Part shown: positions 53,618 through 63,117 of the stretch, in pieces
How positions within the stretch are numbered: the stretch's first letter is position 1
How the letters are laid out: each line of letters opens with the position of its first letter
From: Gp13-AA77 sp035949375
GTDB lineage: Bacteria; Acidobacteriota; Terriglobia; UBA7540
Assembly: GCA_035949375.1 (NCBI GenBank)
Contig: DASZIG010000113.1
Location: forward strand, 121,558-185,557
Direction of reading: 5' to 3'
DNA: 64,000 nt
Notes under the pieces: generated by a model
Database searches by the model: none
Told to the model about the DNA's origin: nothing
What the model saw: only the letters and a program-made list of their open reading frames with translations
Translations under genes and position numbers: made by a program

Positions 53618-54808
53618 CTACTTGCTCAGCACCGCAGCCGGGAGCAGGGTCTGGGCTTCCGTGCCGGGATTCATCAGTAGGCCGCGGTACAGCTTGCCCG
53701 CCACTTCAGGCGCGTGCAGGCCGAACATCGAGCCTTCGCCGCGCAGCAGCACCACGATGACATAGGCCTTGTTCTGATCGCCCGCAAAGGACCCGAACCA
53801 TCTGAGATGCGTGCCGCCGTCGCTGCACGTTCCCGTCTTGCCGAAGATCTGCTCGGCGGGGTTATAGGCCAGCTTGCTGGTGCCGTATAGCACGGAGGCT
53901 GCCATGCCGGCGCGAACGCCGGGAAGACCGTTGGTCAGCCCATCGAGGTGGCGCCGCACCCGCGGCTCGAAGTCCGCCAAGTCCTCCGGGGTGCGCGGAT
54001 ATTGCAGGTAATAGAGCGTGCCCCCGTTGGCGATGGCCGAGGCGATGGCCGCGAGTTGCAGAGGGGTCATCTCGATTCCGGAACCGAAGCTCGTCAGCAT
54101 GCCCATGCCGCCCTGCTCCGGAGGGGCGTCTGGAAACACGCCGGGGGCTTCGCCCGGAATGTCGAGGCCGGCGCGCTCGCCAAGGCCAAATTCGTGCGCG
54201 TATTGGCTGAAGCGCTGATAACCCATCATCTGCCCGAGTTTGGCGAAGAACTCGTTGCTGGAAGCAGCCATCGCCTGTGCCAGGTTGACGCGCGTGGTGC
54301 CGTAGGTATACGCGAACCGGCCTTCGGCCCGCAGCGTGCTTTCCGGAGTGATGATGCCTTCCTGCAAGGCGCCCGCCGCCACCACGGGCTTGATGGTGGA
54401 ACAGGGCGTGAACGCCCCCGTCATGGCCAACTTCTGATTCACAATGGAAAGCACCCGCCCGGTGTTCGGATCCACCACCACCACGCTGCCGTTCAAATTT
54501 CCAAGAGCACTGACCGCAGCCTGCCGGATCCATGGGTCCTCACCTGCGATCTCGTCACCCTGGGTGGGATCAGCAAACCAAGTCGGCGAGGTCCATCCGT
54601 GGGTGCGGGTGCGCGGGTGCGCGCCGGCACGAAGGCGACCCTTAGATGGCCGGTGATGCAGATGGACGATGTGCTTGGGATTGGATGACGAGCCCGTGAG
54701 GCTTCGTTTGGTGACGCTGCCAGCGGAGGCCGTGGCAGACGCGGGTGTCAGGAGTGCGGCCAGCATCAAGCCGGCGGCTAAAGTCGAAGCGAAAATGAGT
54801 TTTTTCAA
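53618..54808 (-). CDS. Penicillin-binding transpeptidase-domain protein
   Basis: A 396-residue exported or membrane-anchored transpeptidase. The three active-site motifs are present: SxxK as STIK (FTPCSTIKPVVAAGAL), SxN as SSN (AASSNEFFAKLGQ) and KTG (EQIFGKTGTCSDGG). There is no N-terminal dimerisation or transglycosylase domain, so it resembles a stand-alone FtsI/PBP2 or class D-like catalytic unit. Flanking segments include GSVVVVDPNTGRVLSIVNQ and TSFGSGIEMTPLQLAAIASAIANGG. The TTG start, at the hydrophobic signal LKKLIFASTLAAGLMLAALL and after GGGGGACC, is chosen; a longer frame from 54949 would overlap recA. Confidence 0.85.
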   Translation of the reverse strand: MKKLIFASTLAAGLMLAALLTPASATASAGSVTKRSLTGSSSNPKHIVHLHHRPSKGRLRAGAHPRTRTHGWTSPTWFADPTQGDEIAGEDPWIRQAAVSALGNLNGSVVVVDPNTGRVLSIVNQKLAMTGAFTPCSTIKPVVAAGALQEGIITPESTLRAEGRFAYTYGTTRVNLAQAMAASSNEFFAKLGQMMGYQRFSQYAHEFGLGERAGLDIPGEAPGVFPDAPPEQGGMGMLTSFGSGIEMTPLQLAAIASAIANGGTLYYLQYPRTPEDLADFEPRVRRHLDGLTNGLPGVRAGMAASVLYGTSKLAYNPAEQIFGKTGTCSDGGTHLRWFGSFAGDQNKAYVIVVLLRGEGSMFGLHAPEVAGKLYRGLLMNPGTEAQTLLPAAVLSK

Positions 54809-54932
54809 GGCGCCTGGTCCCCCACGATCGATTCTGAGCCTGCGTTTCCGTTTCTGGCGCCGGCAGCGGAAGACAGACAACGAGTGAGCTTCAATTCGCG
54901 CCCGGCGAGCGAGGCCGAGGGCCGAACTCTGT

Positions 54933-55997
54933 TTATTGTTTCTTTCCACGTGCGACGGCTGCTGCTGCCGCTTCGGCCTGGGGCTCAGTCGGAAGCGGAA
55001 GGTTCAAAGCTTTGCGGACTTCCAAATCGAGCTTGCGGCAAACATCCGCATTGTCGCGCAGGAACTGCCGGGCGTTTTCCCGGCCCTGCCCGATCCGTTC
55101 GCCGCCAAAGGAAAACCAGGCACCGCTCTTTTCGACCTGGTTCAGCCCCACGGCCAGATCGATCAGGTCGCCTTCCTTCGAAATCCCCTCGCCATATAGA
55201 ATATCAAATTCCGCCTCCCGAAAGGGAGCCGCCATCTTATTTTTTACTACTTTGGCCTTGGTGCGGTTGCCCACCACGCGGTCGCCTTCCTTGATCGAGG
55301 CGATGCGGCGCACGTCCACCCGGACCGAAGAATAGAATTTCAGGGCTCGCCCGCCGGTGGTGGTTTCGGGGTTGCCGAACATCACGCCAATCTTTTCGCG
55401 GATCTGATTGATGAAGACCAGGGAGGTTTTCGATTTGGCGACGACGGCGGTGAGCTTGCGCAGGGCCTGCGACATCAGCCGCGCCTGCAAGCCGGGCAGC
55501 GAATCGCCCATCTCGCCTTCGAGTTCGGCCTTCGGTACCAGCGCCGCCACTGAATCCACCACGACTATATCGATGGCATTGGACCGCACAAGGGCTTCGG
55601 CGATTTCGAGCGCCTGCTCGCCATAGTCGGGCTGCGACACCAGCAGGTTGTCTACGTCCACGCCCAGTCTCTTGGCGTAAGTGGCGTCCAGGGCGTGCTC
55701 CGCGTCGATGAAGGCCGCCATGCCGCCCCGCTTTTGGGCTTCGGCCACCACCTGAAGCGCCAGAGTGGTTTTGCCGCTCGACTCCGGCCCGAAGATCTCC
55801 ACCACCCGTCCGCGCGGTATGCCGCCGATGCCGAGCGCGGCGTCGAGCGAGAGGGCGCCCGTGGGAATCACGTCCACGGGTACCAGCGCGTCCTTGGTAC
55901 CCAGGCGCATGATCGACCCCTTGCCGAACTGCTTCTCGATCTGCAGCAGGGCGGTCTCGATCGCCTTGCCGCGCTCGGCACGTTCGTCGGGCATCAC
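54933..55997 (-). CDS. recA: Recombinase RecA
   Basis: A 354-residue DNA strand-exchange ATPase, central to homologous recombination and SOS signalling. Walker A is GPESSGKTT, Walker B IDIVVVDSVAALVP, and the L2 loop region is VMFGNPETTTGGRALKFYSSVRVDVRR, with INQIREKIG before it. The start is GTG followed by ATG, after GAGGAGACCA. The C-terminus ends in an Ala-rich basic tail. No LexA-like box was recognised upstream, so regulation is not visible. Confidence 0.98.
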   Translation of the reverse strand: MMPDERAERGKAIETALLQIEKQFGKGSIMRLGTKDALVPVDVIPTGALSLDAALGIGGIPRGRVVEIFGPESSGKTTLALQVVAEAQKRGGMAAFIDAEHALDATYAKRLGVDVDNLLVSQPDYGEQALEIAEALVRSNAIDIVVVDSVAALVPKAELEGEMGDSLPGLQARLMSQALRKLTAVVAKSKTSLVFINQIREKIGVMFGNPETTTGGRALKFYSSVRVDVRRIASIKEGDRVVGNRTKAKVVKNKMAAPFREAEFDILYGEGISKEGDLIDLAVGLNQVEKSGAWFSFGGERIGQGRENARQFLRDNADVCRKLDLEVRKALNLPLPTEPQAEAAAAAVARGKKQ

Positions 55998-56387
55998 TGG
56001 TCTCCTCTCAGAACTGGACGCATTATAGCCTTAAGACGGTCCTGACGGGCAAGGAGATTTACGCGGCCAGTCCTCACCCTTCGGTCCACTCGTCTCATCA
56101 AGCGGTCGACCTCAATCTTTATTGACACCGGGAGTGACCAGTGATTTACTAAGGTCCTGATTTCGGAGTGGTACAACTTTTCCGTGATCCTTTTCCGCGC
56201 ATCGTGTTCAGAGACTTGGCAGGGGGGCGATTCGACGCCCCGCAAACCCTAAGCCTATTTCTACGTCGACTTGAATGCGGTTCCTTGGCAGGCATCAACG
56301 TTGCTCCAGCATTCGGAGTCGCTGCCGCGCCGTGATCGTGTACCAGCGTATGCGGACAAGTCAGCGATGACTTGAGGGGGTTGTCCG
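55998..56387. other. Divergent gap between recA and the giant repeat protein
   Basis: A 390-bp stretch without a supported gene. It must hold the recA promoter on the minus strand, which I could not pinpoint, and the candidate plus-strand promoter at 56122-56150. No repeat of note was seen. Confidence 0.45.
56122..56150 (+). promoter_or_regulatory. Candidate sigma70 promoter for the repeat protein
   Basis: A perfect TTGACA (56122-56127) is followed after 17 nt by TTTACT (56145-56150), a four-of-six match to a -10 element. The leader to the ATG at 56388 would be about 230 nt. Confidence 0.45.
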
Positions 56388-59300
56388 ATGCACATGATGG
56401 GTCATGAGCCCGCCAGTTCCAGATACGGATTGCCGGCCAGGCCGCAGCTCCGGGCGCGGTTCCGCCTGATGGGCGGTATGTTGCTTCTGCTTGTGGCGGG
56501 CATGCCGGCGTGGGCACAGAATAATCCGGTGCCGCTGATCAATCTGCCTCTCGCGCCGGACACTGCGAGGCCCGGCGGGTCGAGTTTTACTTTGACGGTG
56601 AGCGGGACCGGCTTCGCGCCCCAGTCGGTGGTGGAGTGGAATGGCGCGACGCTGTTCACCCTGGTTGACTCGGACCAGCAATTGACCGCGACCGTTCCGG
56701 TATCGTTTATCGCGAATCCTGGAACGGCGTCAGTGACCGTAGTCAACCCCGGGGCGCCCGCCTCAAATGTGGTTCCGTTCCCGGTCGCAAACTCGGAAGC
56801 AGCGCTGATGTTCGGACACAGCGATTTGACACCGTCCCCCTACCTCTCCAGCTTGATCGCAGGCGACTTTAACGGCGACGGCATAGCAGACCTGGCTGTC
56901 GGTACCGGCACGGGGATCGATGTTCTGCTGGGGGCTGGGGACGGGGCCTTCGGGCCGCCGATCAGCACGTCAACCGCCTATACCTTTACGCTCGCCGTCG
57001 GCGACTTCAATGGTGACGGAAATCTCGATCTGATCGCCCAAGGTCCTGCCACCGGAAGCGCCTCCATGATCCAGATCTTCCTGGGCAACGGAGATGGCAC
57101 GTTCAGTCCCGGCGCCGTTTTTTCGCCCCCGCAGTACGTGGGCGATATTTTTGTCGGGGACTTCAACGGTGACGGCAAGCTCGATTTCGGTGTCGCCGCC
57201 AGCTACTTCTACTCCTACACCCTCTCGATCTACCTGGGCAACGGAGACGGCACTTTTCAAAGCCCCAGTGTCAGCACCTACAGCGCCGACGCCTTCGGCG
57301 GCGTTGCGGTCGGCGACTACAATAAGGACGGCAAACTCGATTTGGCCATTGCGGTCTATTTGAGCACCGGGTACGCCGTGGATATTCTGCTCGGCAATGG
57401 CGACGGCACCTTCCAACCGCCGGTGAGCTATGCGGCGATCGTAGGCGACAGTTCGGTGGCCGCAGCCGACTTCAACGGTGACGGAGACCTGGACCTGGTG
57501 CTCAGCGGGGGCGCGAGCCAGGTCGCCGTTTTTCTGGGCAACGGTGACGGAACTTTCCAGAATCCGGCTTATTACGACACCGCCACGGGGCCGACCAGTT
57601 TGGAGGTCGGGGACTTCAACAATGATGGCGAGCAGGACCTGGCCGTCCTCGATACCGGTCCCGTGGGGAGCGCGGGCTCGGTATCGATTCTGATCGGGAA
57701 CGGCGACGGAACCTTCCAGAACCACATCGATTTTGCGGGAGAAGCCGGCTCCTTTGGCCTCAGTCTGGCTGACTTCAACAACGACGGACGGCTCGATCTG
57801 GCGGTGGCCAACAGCCCATACGAAAACACCAATACCATCGCGCTGATGATCCAGAACGGCGTCTCGCTGACGCCGGCCGCCCTGACCTTCTCCAGCCAGG
57901 ACGTAGGCACCACCAGCTCCTCGCAGCCCATCACCCTCGCGAACGAGGGGGCCACGGCGATTACGATCAACGGCATCAGCTTCACCGGCCCCAATGCCAG
58001 CGATTTCGGCCAGACGAACACGTGCGGGACCAGCCTGCCCGCGGGGTCGAGTTGCACGATCAACGTCACCTTCACCCCTTCCGCCACCGGGACCCTGACG
58101 GCCGCCCTGAGCGTGAGTGACGGCGGTGCGGGCAGCCCGCAGGCCGTGAGCCTGACCGGTACCGGCGCCACGTCCTCGCTCACCTTCGCGCCAACCAGTT
58201 TGAGCTTCCCGATTCAGCTCATCGGCACGGCAAGTTCGGTCGAGAACGTTACCCTAACCAACACAGGAACGGGACCGCTGGACATCACCGGTATCACGGC
58301 GAGCGCAGGCTTCACCGAGACCAACACCTGCGGCTCTACGGTCGCGTCCGGGACGAGTTGCACGATTGCGGTTCAGTTCGCTCCCACGCAGGGCGGACTC
58401 CAGAGTGGGTCCGTCCAGGTTGCCGACAACGCCCCCGGCAGCCCGCAGTCCGTTCCGTTGACGGGCACGGCCACGGTGGTGCGGGTGTCACCGCTCGGCA
58501 TATTCTTCGGAGGCCAGGCCCTGGGCCTGGCGAGCCCGCCGGTCGCCGTCACCTTCACGAACGAAGGCACGAGCATGCTGACCATCACCAGCATCTCTCT
58601 CACCGGCGCCAACTCCGCCGACTTCAGCCAGACGAACAACTGCGGCTCGAGCGTGGGCGCCGGAGCAAGCTGCACGATCAACGTCACCTTCACGCCCACT
58701 GTGCTCGGCCCCCTGAGCGCGACGGTCACGATCGTTGACAGCGATCCCGGCAGCCCCCAGGCGGTGGCCTTAAGCGGCACCGGCGTTGTGGCCGGGCCGA
58801 ACGCAACCTTTTCCGCAAGCAGCCTGACCTTTGCCAACGAGCCTGTGAACACATCAAGCCCGCTTCAGTTCGTGACCCTGACCAATAACGGAAACGCAGT
58901 CTTGAACATCGCAGGCATCGTCGCCAGCACCGGATACACCCAGACCAACACTTGCGGCGGAAGCCTTCCTCCGCTGGCAAGTTGCCGGATCTCGGTGACG
59001 TTTGCGCCGATCCATGCCGGCGTCTTCACCGGATCGGTGGCGATCACTGACAATGCGCCCGGCAGCCCCCAAAGTATCGGCCTGATGGGCGTCGCAATCA
59101 GCGTGGCCAACACGCCAACGCTCAATGTGGATTTCTTCGGGGACGGCAAGGCCGACATCGGGACCTGGCGGCCTTCTTCGGGGACGTGGTACATCCTGTC
59201 GAACGACGGCGGTGAAAATCTGACCCAGCAATGGGGCCTGCCGGGCGACGTGTCCGTGCCGGGCGATTACTACGGCGTGGGCGAGGATGCCTTCGCGACC

Positions 59301-60800
59301 TGGAGGCCCTCGAGCGGGACCTGGTACATTCGGTCGAACAACGGCGGCCCGAATACCACCGTGGTTTTCGGGCTGCCGGACGACGTGCCCGTGCCAGCCG
59401 ACTATGACGGCGACGGCATCACGGATGTGGCCGTTTGGCGGCCGTCGAACGGCACCTTCTACGTGCGTTACAGCAGCACAGGCCAGACAGTGAGTCAGCA
59501 GTTCGGGGCACCCGGCGACGTTCCCACGACCGGCGACTACGACGGGGACGGCGTTACGGACTACGCCGTCTTCCGGCCCTCGAACGAGACCTGGTACATC
59601 ATCTCCAGCACCACAGGCCAGACGGTGACGACCGCCTTCGGCCAGCCGGGCGACATTCCGGTGGAAGGCGACTACGACGGCGACGGCAGGACGGATCTGG
59701 CTGTCTGGCGCGCGTCCACGGCCACATACTACGTGCTATACAGCAGCACGGATCAGGTCGTCACCGAGCAGTGGGGCGCGGTCGGCGACATCCCGGTGAC
59801 CGGCGACTATGACGGCGACGGCAAAAACGACTACGCCACCTGGCAGCCCTCGACGGGACAGTGGTCGATCCTCTATTCGTCGAACGGTACTACGAACAGC
59901 ACCCTGTGGGGCCTGACGGGCGACATTCCAGCCAGTTATCTAGCCTCGATGTTTCGCCGCGACAAGCACATCGCGAACTACGACGGCGATCGCAAGACGG
60001 ACATCGGCGTCTGGCGGCCCTCGGACGGCACCTACTACGTGATGAACAGCACCACGGGCCGGCAAGTGGCCCGGCAGTGGGGCGAGGATGGCGACGTCAT
60101 TGTACCCGGTGACTACGATGGCGACGGCAAGACCGATTACGCCGTCTGGCGGCCGTCGAACCAGACCTGGTACGTCGCTTACAGCAGCACCGGCCAGATT
60201 GTAACCGAGCAGTGGGGCTTGAGCGGCGATATCCCGGTACCGGGCGATTACGATGGCGACGGGAAGACCGACTACTCCGTCTGGCGCCCGTCCGACCAGA
60301 CCTGGTACGTGATCTACAGCAGCACCGGCCTGGCGGTAAGTCAGCAGTGGGGCGCGAGCGGAGACATTCCCACTCCGGCCGATTACGATGGCGACGGCAG
60401 GACGGATTACGCCGTCTGGCGGCCTTCCTCGGCCACATGGTGGGTGATGTTGAGCAGCACGGGCGCCACGGTGACGCGAGCGTGGGGCTCGACCGGAGAC
60501 ATTCCGGTTCCCGGAGACTACGACGGCGACACCAAGGCGGACTTCACCGTGTTCCGGCCCTCGACGGGGACGTGGTACAGGCTCCAAAGCAGCAATGGGC
60601 ACACGATCACGACCGTCTTCGGCGAGAACGGCGACATTCCCGTGGCGAAGGACTACGATGGCGACGAGAAGACCGACATCGCGGTGTGGCGGCCTTCCAG
60701 CGGGACGTGGTACATCCTGCAATCGAGCAACGGGCAGATGATCACGACGCCATGGGGAATGTCGACCGACCTGCCGGTGAACGCGCCCACTGGGCAGTAG
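56388..60800 (+). CDS. Giant secreted protein: FG-GAP, choice-of-anchor-D and WRPSxGTWY repeats
   Basis: A 1470-residue exported protein (signal segment MGGMLLLLVAGMPAWAQ). After an IPT-like start, about seven FG-GAP/VCBS units with Ca-binding DxNxDG loops (FNGDGIADLAV type) span roughly 150-490. Four choice-of-anchor-D (ASPM/SPD-2/Hydin-like) units follow, each with a TNTCG...GxSCTI disulfide-type signature. The last 550 residues are twelve units of about 45 residues with YDGDGKTDYAVWRPSNQTWY consensus and a following QWG-x-x-GDIPVPGD. The start has GAGGGGG upstream. It is a surface or extracellular calcium-dependent scaffold or adhesin; precise function unknown. Confidence 0.88.
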   Translation: MHMMGHEPASSRYGLPARPQLRARFRLMGGMLLLLVAGMPAWAQNNPVPLINLPLAPDTARPGGSSFTLTVSGTGFAPQSVVEWNGATLFTLVDSDQQLTATVPVSFIANPGTASVTVVNPGAPASNVVPFPVANSEAALMFGHSDLTPSPYLSSLIAGDFNGDGIADLAVGTGTGIDVLLGAGDGAFGPPISTSTAYTFTLAVGDFNGDGNLDLIAQGPATGSASMIQIFLGNGDGTFSPGAVFSPPQYVGDIFVGDFNGDGKLDFGVAASYFYSYTLSIYLGNGDGTFQSPSVSTYSADAFGGVAVGDYNKDGKLDLAIAVYLSTGYAVDILLGNGDGTFQPPVSYAAIVGDSSVAAADFNGDGDLDLVLSGGASQVAVFLGNGDGTFQNPAYYDTATGPTSLEVGDFNNDGEQDLAVLDTGPVGSAGSVSILIGNGDGTFQNHIDFAGEAGSFGLSLADFNNDGRLDLAVANSPYENTNTIALMIQNGVSLTPAALTFSSQDVGTTSSSQPITLANEGATAITINGISFTGPNASDFGQTNTCGTSLPAGSSCTINVTFTPSATGTLTAALSVSDGGAGSPQAVSLTGTGATSSLTFAPTSLSFPIQLIGTASSVENVTLTNTGTGPLDITGITASAGFTETNTCGSTVASGTSCTIAVQFAPTQGGLQSGSVQVADNAPGSPQSVPLTGTATVVRVSPLGIFFGGQALGLASPPVAVTFTNEGTSMLTITSISLTGANSADFSQTNNCGSSVGAGASCTINVTFTPTVLGPLSATVTIVDSDPGSPQAVALSGTGVVAGPNATFSASSLTFANEPVNTSSPLQFVTLTNNGNAVLNIAGIVASTGYTQTNTCGGSLPPLASCRISVTFAPIHAGVFTGSVAITDNAPGSPQSIGLMGVAISVANTPTLNVDFFGDGKADIGTWRPSSGTWYILSNDGGENLTQQWGLPGDVSVPGDYYGVGEDAFATWRPSSGTWYIRSNNGGPNTTVVFGLPDDVPVPADYDGDGITDVAVWRPSNGTFYVRYSSTGQTVSQQFGAPGDVPTTGDYDGDGVTDYAVFRPSNETWYIISSTTGQTVTTAFGQPGDIPVEGDYDGDGRTDLAVWRASTATYYVLYSSTDQVVTEQWGAVGDIPVTGDYDGDGKNDYATWQPSTGQWSILYSSNGTTNSTLWGLTGDIPASYLASMFRRDKHIANYDGDRKTDIGVWRPSDGTYYVMNSTTGRQVARQWGEDGDVIVPGDYDGDGKTDYAVWRPSNQTWYVAYSSTGQIVTEQWGLSGDIPVPGDYDGDGKTDYSVWRPSDQTWYVIYSSTGLAVSQQWGASGDIPTPADYDGDGRTDYAVWRPSSATWWVMLSSTGATVTRAWGSTGDIPVPGDYDGDTKADFTVFRPSTGTWYRLQSSNGHTITTVFGENGDIPVAKDYDGDEKTDIAVWRPSSGTWYILQSSNGQMITTPWGMSTDLPVNAPTGQ

Positions 60801-60940
60801 CCTGAGACCGGCGGCTGGAAACCGGGCGCGCGTTCCCGTATGCTGTAAGGGCACCCTTGCAAGAAGGCGTGAGGGGGTCAAAACGTGCGTCCTGCGCATC
60901 CTGGCCGCGCGTCGTGCGCCGAGTACGAGTCATCTAAGAA

Positions 60941-61543
60941 ATGAGCGAGACTTCGCCACGGACGATCGAGCCAAGTGAATCGGCGCTGGTGACAGCGGCC
61001 AAGGGGGGCGACTACGACGCCTTCGAGCAGCTCGTCAACCGTTACGAGCGCAAGATCTATCGTCTGGGGCTGAACATCACCGGCAACGCCGAGGATGCCG
61101 AGGACGTACTGCAGGAGACCTTCCTGAAGGCGTTCGAGAATCTTTCGAGGTTCCGGGAGGATTCGCGATTTTACACCTGGATTGTGCGCATCGGCGTGAA
61201 TCAGGCGCTGATGAAGCTGCGCAAGCGCCGGACAGACAAGTCGGTTTCGCTCGACGATCCGATCGAGGAGAACGGCGAAGTCATCCCGCGCGATTTCGCG
61301 GACTGGAAGCCCAATCCCGAGCAATTGCTCGGGCGCACCGAAACCCGCGAGATTATGGAGAAGGCCATTCAGAATCTTCCCGATTCGTTTCGCACCGTCT
61401 TTCAGTTGCGGGACGTGGAGGGCCTCTCAACCGAGGAAACGGCCGAGATGCTGGGCCTCACCATCAGCGCGGTTAAAGCCCGGCTGTTCCGGGCGCGGCT
61501 CCGCCTGCGTGAGGAGCTGGCCAAGGTTTTCAAGCGAGGATAG
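60941..61543 (+). CDS. ECF RNA polymerase sigma factor (RpoE-like)
   Basis: A 200-residue extracytoplasmic-function sigma factor. Region 2 reads DAFEQLVNRYERKIYRLGLNITGNAEDAEDVLQETFLKAFENLSRFREDSRFYTWIVRIGVNQALMKLRKRR, and region 4 is LPDSFRTVFQLRDVEGLSTEETAEMLGLTISAVKARLFRARLRLREEL. The linker between them is of ordinary length. It is followed 2 bp later by a small zinc-finger protein on the same strand, the usual sigma/anti-sigma arrangement. Target promoters unknown. Confidence 0.95.
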   Translation: MSETSPRTIEPSESALVTAAKGGDYDAFEQLVNRYERKIYRLGLNITGNAEDAEDVLQETFLKAFENLSRFREDSRFYTWIVRIGVNQALMKLRKRRTDKSVSLDDPIEENGEVIPRDFADWKPNPEQLLGRTETREIMEKAIQNLPDSFRTVFQLRDVEGLSTEETAEMLGLTISAVKARLFRARLRLREELAKVFKRG

Positions 61544-61545
61544 CT

Positions 61546-61785
61546 GTGGATTGTCAGGACGTTTTTCGGCAGATCTCGGATTACCTGGACGGGGATATCG
61601 ACGCGCAATTGAAGCTCGCCATTGAGGCTCACGCCTGCGGCTGCCATCACTGCGAAGTGGTGGTCGATACCACCCGCCAGACCATCGCACTGTGTTGCGA
61701 CGGGCGCTTGTTCGCGCTGCCCATCCAGGTCCGGGAGCGGTTGCACGCCGTGCTGAAGCGCAAATGCCGCGACCACATGGCTTGA
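61546..61785 (+). CDS. Small zf-HC2-type anti-sigma-like protein
   Basis: A 79-residue soluble protein beginning at GTG, 2 bp after the sigma gene. The anti-sigma zinc-finger pattern is seen as DYLDGDIDAQLKLAIEAHACGCHHCEVVVDTTRQTI, where His and Cys residues (H-x3-C-x2-C spacing, here with extra Cys) fit the zf-HC2 motif. It has no membrane segment, so it is probably a cytoplasmic regulator of the ECF factor rather than a transmembrane sensor. Confidence 0.82.
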   Translation: MDCQDVFRQISDYLDGDIDAQLKLAIEAHACGCHHCEVVVDTTRQTIALCCDGRLFALPIQVRERLHAVLKRKCRDHMA

Positions 61786-61873
61786 GCAATCTTCAGCCTT
61801 CAATTGTCCGCAGTACGGCGGCACGCGACCCCTCGACCTGAGCGGCGACGGCTTGCCAGCCTGAGAGAAAAAT

Positions 61874-63055
61874 ATGCGAGAAGCAGTGATTCTGTCCGCC
61901 GTGCGGACCCCGGTAGGGAAATTCCAGGGGTCGCTCACGCCGCTTTCCGCCACGGACCTGGGCGCGGTGGTGGTGCGGGAGGCGGTGAAACGAGCCGGCA
62001 TCGAGCCCTCAGCGGTCGACGAGATCATTATGGGCAACGTGATCTCGGCCGGCCTCGGCCAGAATCCCGCTCGCCAGGCGGGGTTGAAGGGCGGGCTCGA
62101 CAATCGTGTAGCCGCCATGACCATCAACAAGGTTTGCGGCTCGGGCTTGAAAGCGGTGGCACTGGCGGCCCAGGGCATTGAGACGGGTGATGTGGACGTG
62201 GTGGTGGCAGGCGGCATGGAGTCCATGACCAACGCCCCCTACCTGCTGCCCCAGCTTCGCCAGGGCTACCGTCTGGGACACGCCAAGGTGATCGACGCCA
62301 TCGTTCAGGACGGCCTTTGGGACGCCTTCAACGACTTTCATATGGGCATGACCGCCGAGCTCGTCGCCGACAAGTACAAGATCTCGCGCCCCCGCCAGGA
62401 CGCGTACGCGGTGGAAAGCCATCGGCGCGCTTTGGACGCGATCAAGAGCTGCCGCTTCAGCCAGGAAATCGTCCCCGTGCCCATTCCCCAGAAGAAGGGC
62501 GAGCCGGTGATGTTCGCGATCGACGAGTCGCCGCGCGCCGATACCACCCTCGAAGCGCTGGCCAGGCTGAAGCCCGCGTTCAAGCCGGACGGCACCGTGA
62601 CCGCAGGCAACGCACCCGGCACCAATGACGGCGCCGCCGCGCTCGTGGTTACCTCCGCCGAGCGCGCCCGCGAGTTTGGCCGCCAGCCGATGGCCCGCAT
62701 TGTGGGCCGGTCCGTGAGCGGCGTGGAACCGAAGTGGGTGATGATGGCGCCCGTTGAAGCCGTCCGCAAACTGGTAGCGAAGCTCAACTGGAAGCTCGAC
62801 GAGGTGGACCTCTTCGAGTTGAACGAAGCTTTCTCGGTGCAGGCGCTGGCTGTGATTCAGGAGCTTGGCCTCGATCCCGAAAAGACGAATGTGAACGGCG
62901 GCGCGGTGGCGCTTGGGCATCCCATCGGAGCCTCCGGAGCGCGCGTGCTGGTCACGCTGCTGCACGAGATGGGCCGGCGCAAGGCGCAACGCGGCATCGC
63001 TGCGCTGTGCCTGGGCGGCGGAAATGCAGTGGCGCTCGCGGTAGAACGAGACTGA
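61874..63055 (+). CDS. Acetyl-CoA C-acetyltransferase (thiolase)
   Basis: A 393-residue thiolase condensing or cleaving acetoacetyl-CoA and related 3-ketoacyl-CoAs. Acylated cysteine lies in NKVCGSGLKAVALAAQ (about residue 88). The general base region GGAVALGHPIGASGARVLVTLLHEM holds the active-site His, and the second Cys is in ALCLGGGNAVA. NEAFSVQALAV is also typical. It precedes a 3-hydroxyacyl-CoA dehydrogenase on the same strand, together making two steps between acetyl-CoA and 3-hydroxybutyryl-CoA, in beta-oxidation or its reverse (also the PHB branch). Confidence 0.96.
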   Translation: MREAVILSAVRTPVGKFQGSLTPLSATDLGAVVVREAVKRAGIEPSAVDEIIMGNVISAGLGQNPARQAGLKGGLDNRVAAMTINKVCGSGLKAVALAAQGIETGDVDVVVAGGMESMTNAPYLLPQLRQGYRLGHAKVIDAIVQDGLWDAFNDFHMGMTAELVADKYKISRPRQDAYAVESHRRALDAIKSCRFSQEIVPVPIPQKKGEPVMFAIDESPRADTTLEALARLKPAFKPDGTVTAGNAPGTNDGAAALVVTSAERAREFGRQPMARIVGRSVSGVEPKWVMMAPVEAVRKLVAKLNWKLDEVDLFELNEAFSVQALAVIQELGLDPEKTNVNGGAVALGHPIGASGARVLVTLLHEMGRRKAQRGIAALCLGGGNAVALAVERD

Positions 63056-63060
63056 GCGAT

Positions 63061-63091
63061 TGACTCATTGAACCATTGATTCAATGAGTCA
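63061..63091. repeat. Perfect 12-bp inverted repeat between thiolase and hbd
   Basis: The arms TGACTCATTGAA (63061-63072) and TTCAATGAGTCA (63080-63091) flank CCATTGA. The following bases continue with CATTGGCCTCAATCC, so the CATTG/CAATG word recurs. It starts 5 bp after the thiolase stop codon. It may act as an mRNA stem between the genes or be a dispersed intergenic repeat. Confidence 0.65.
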
Positions 63092-63117
63092 TTGGCCTCA
63101 ATCCCTCAATTCCCCCA

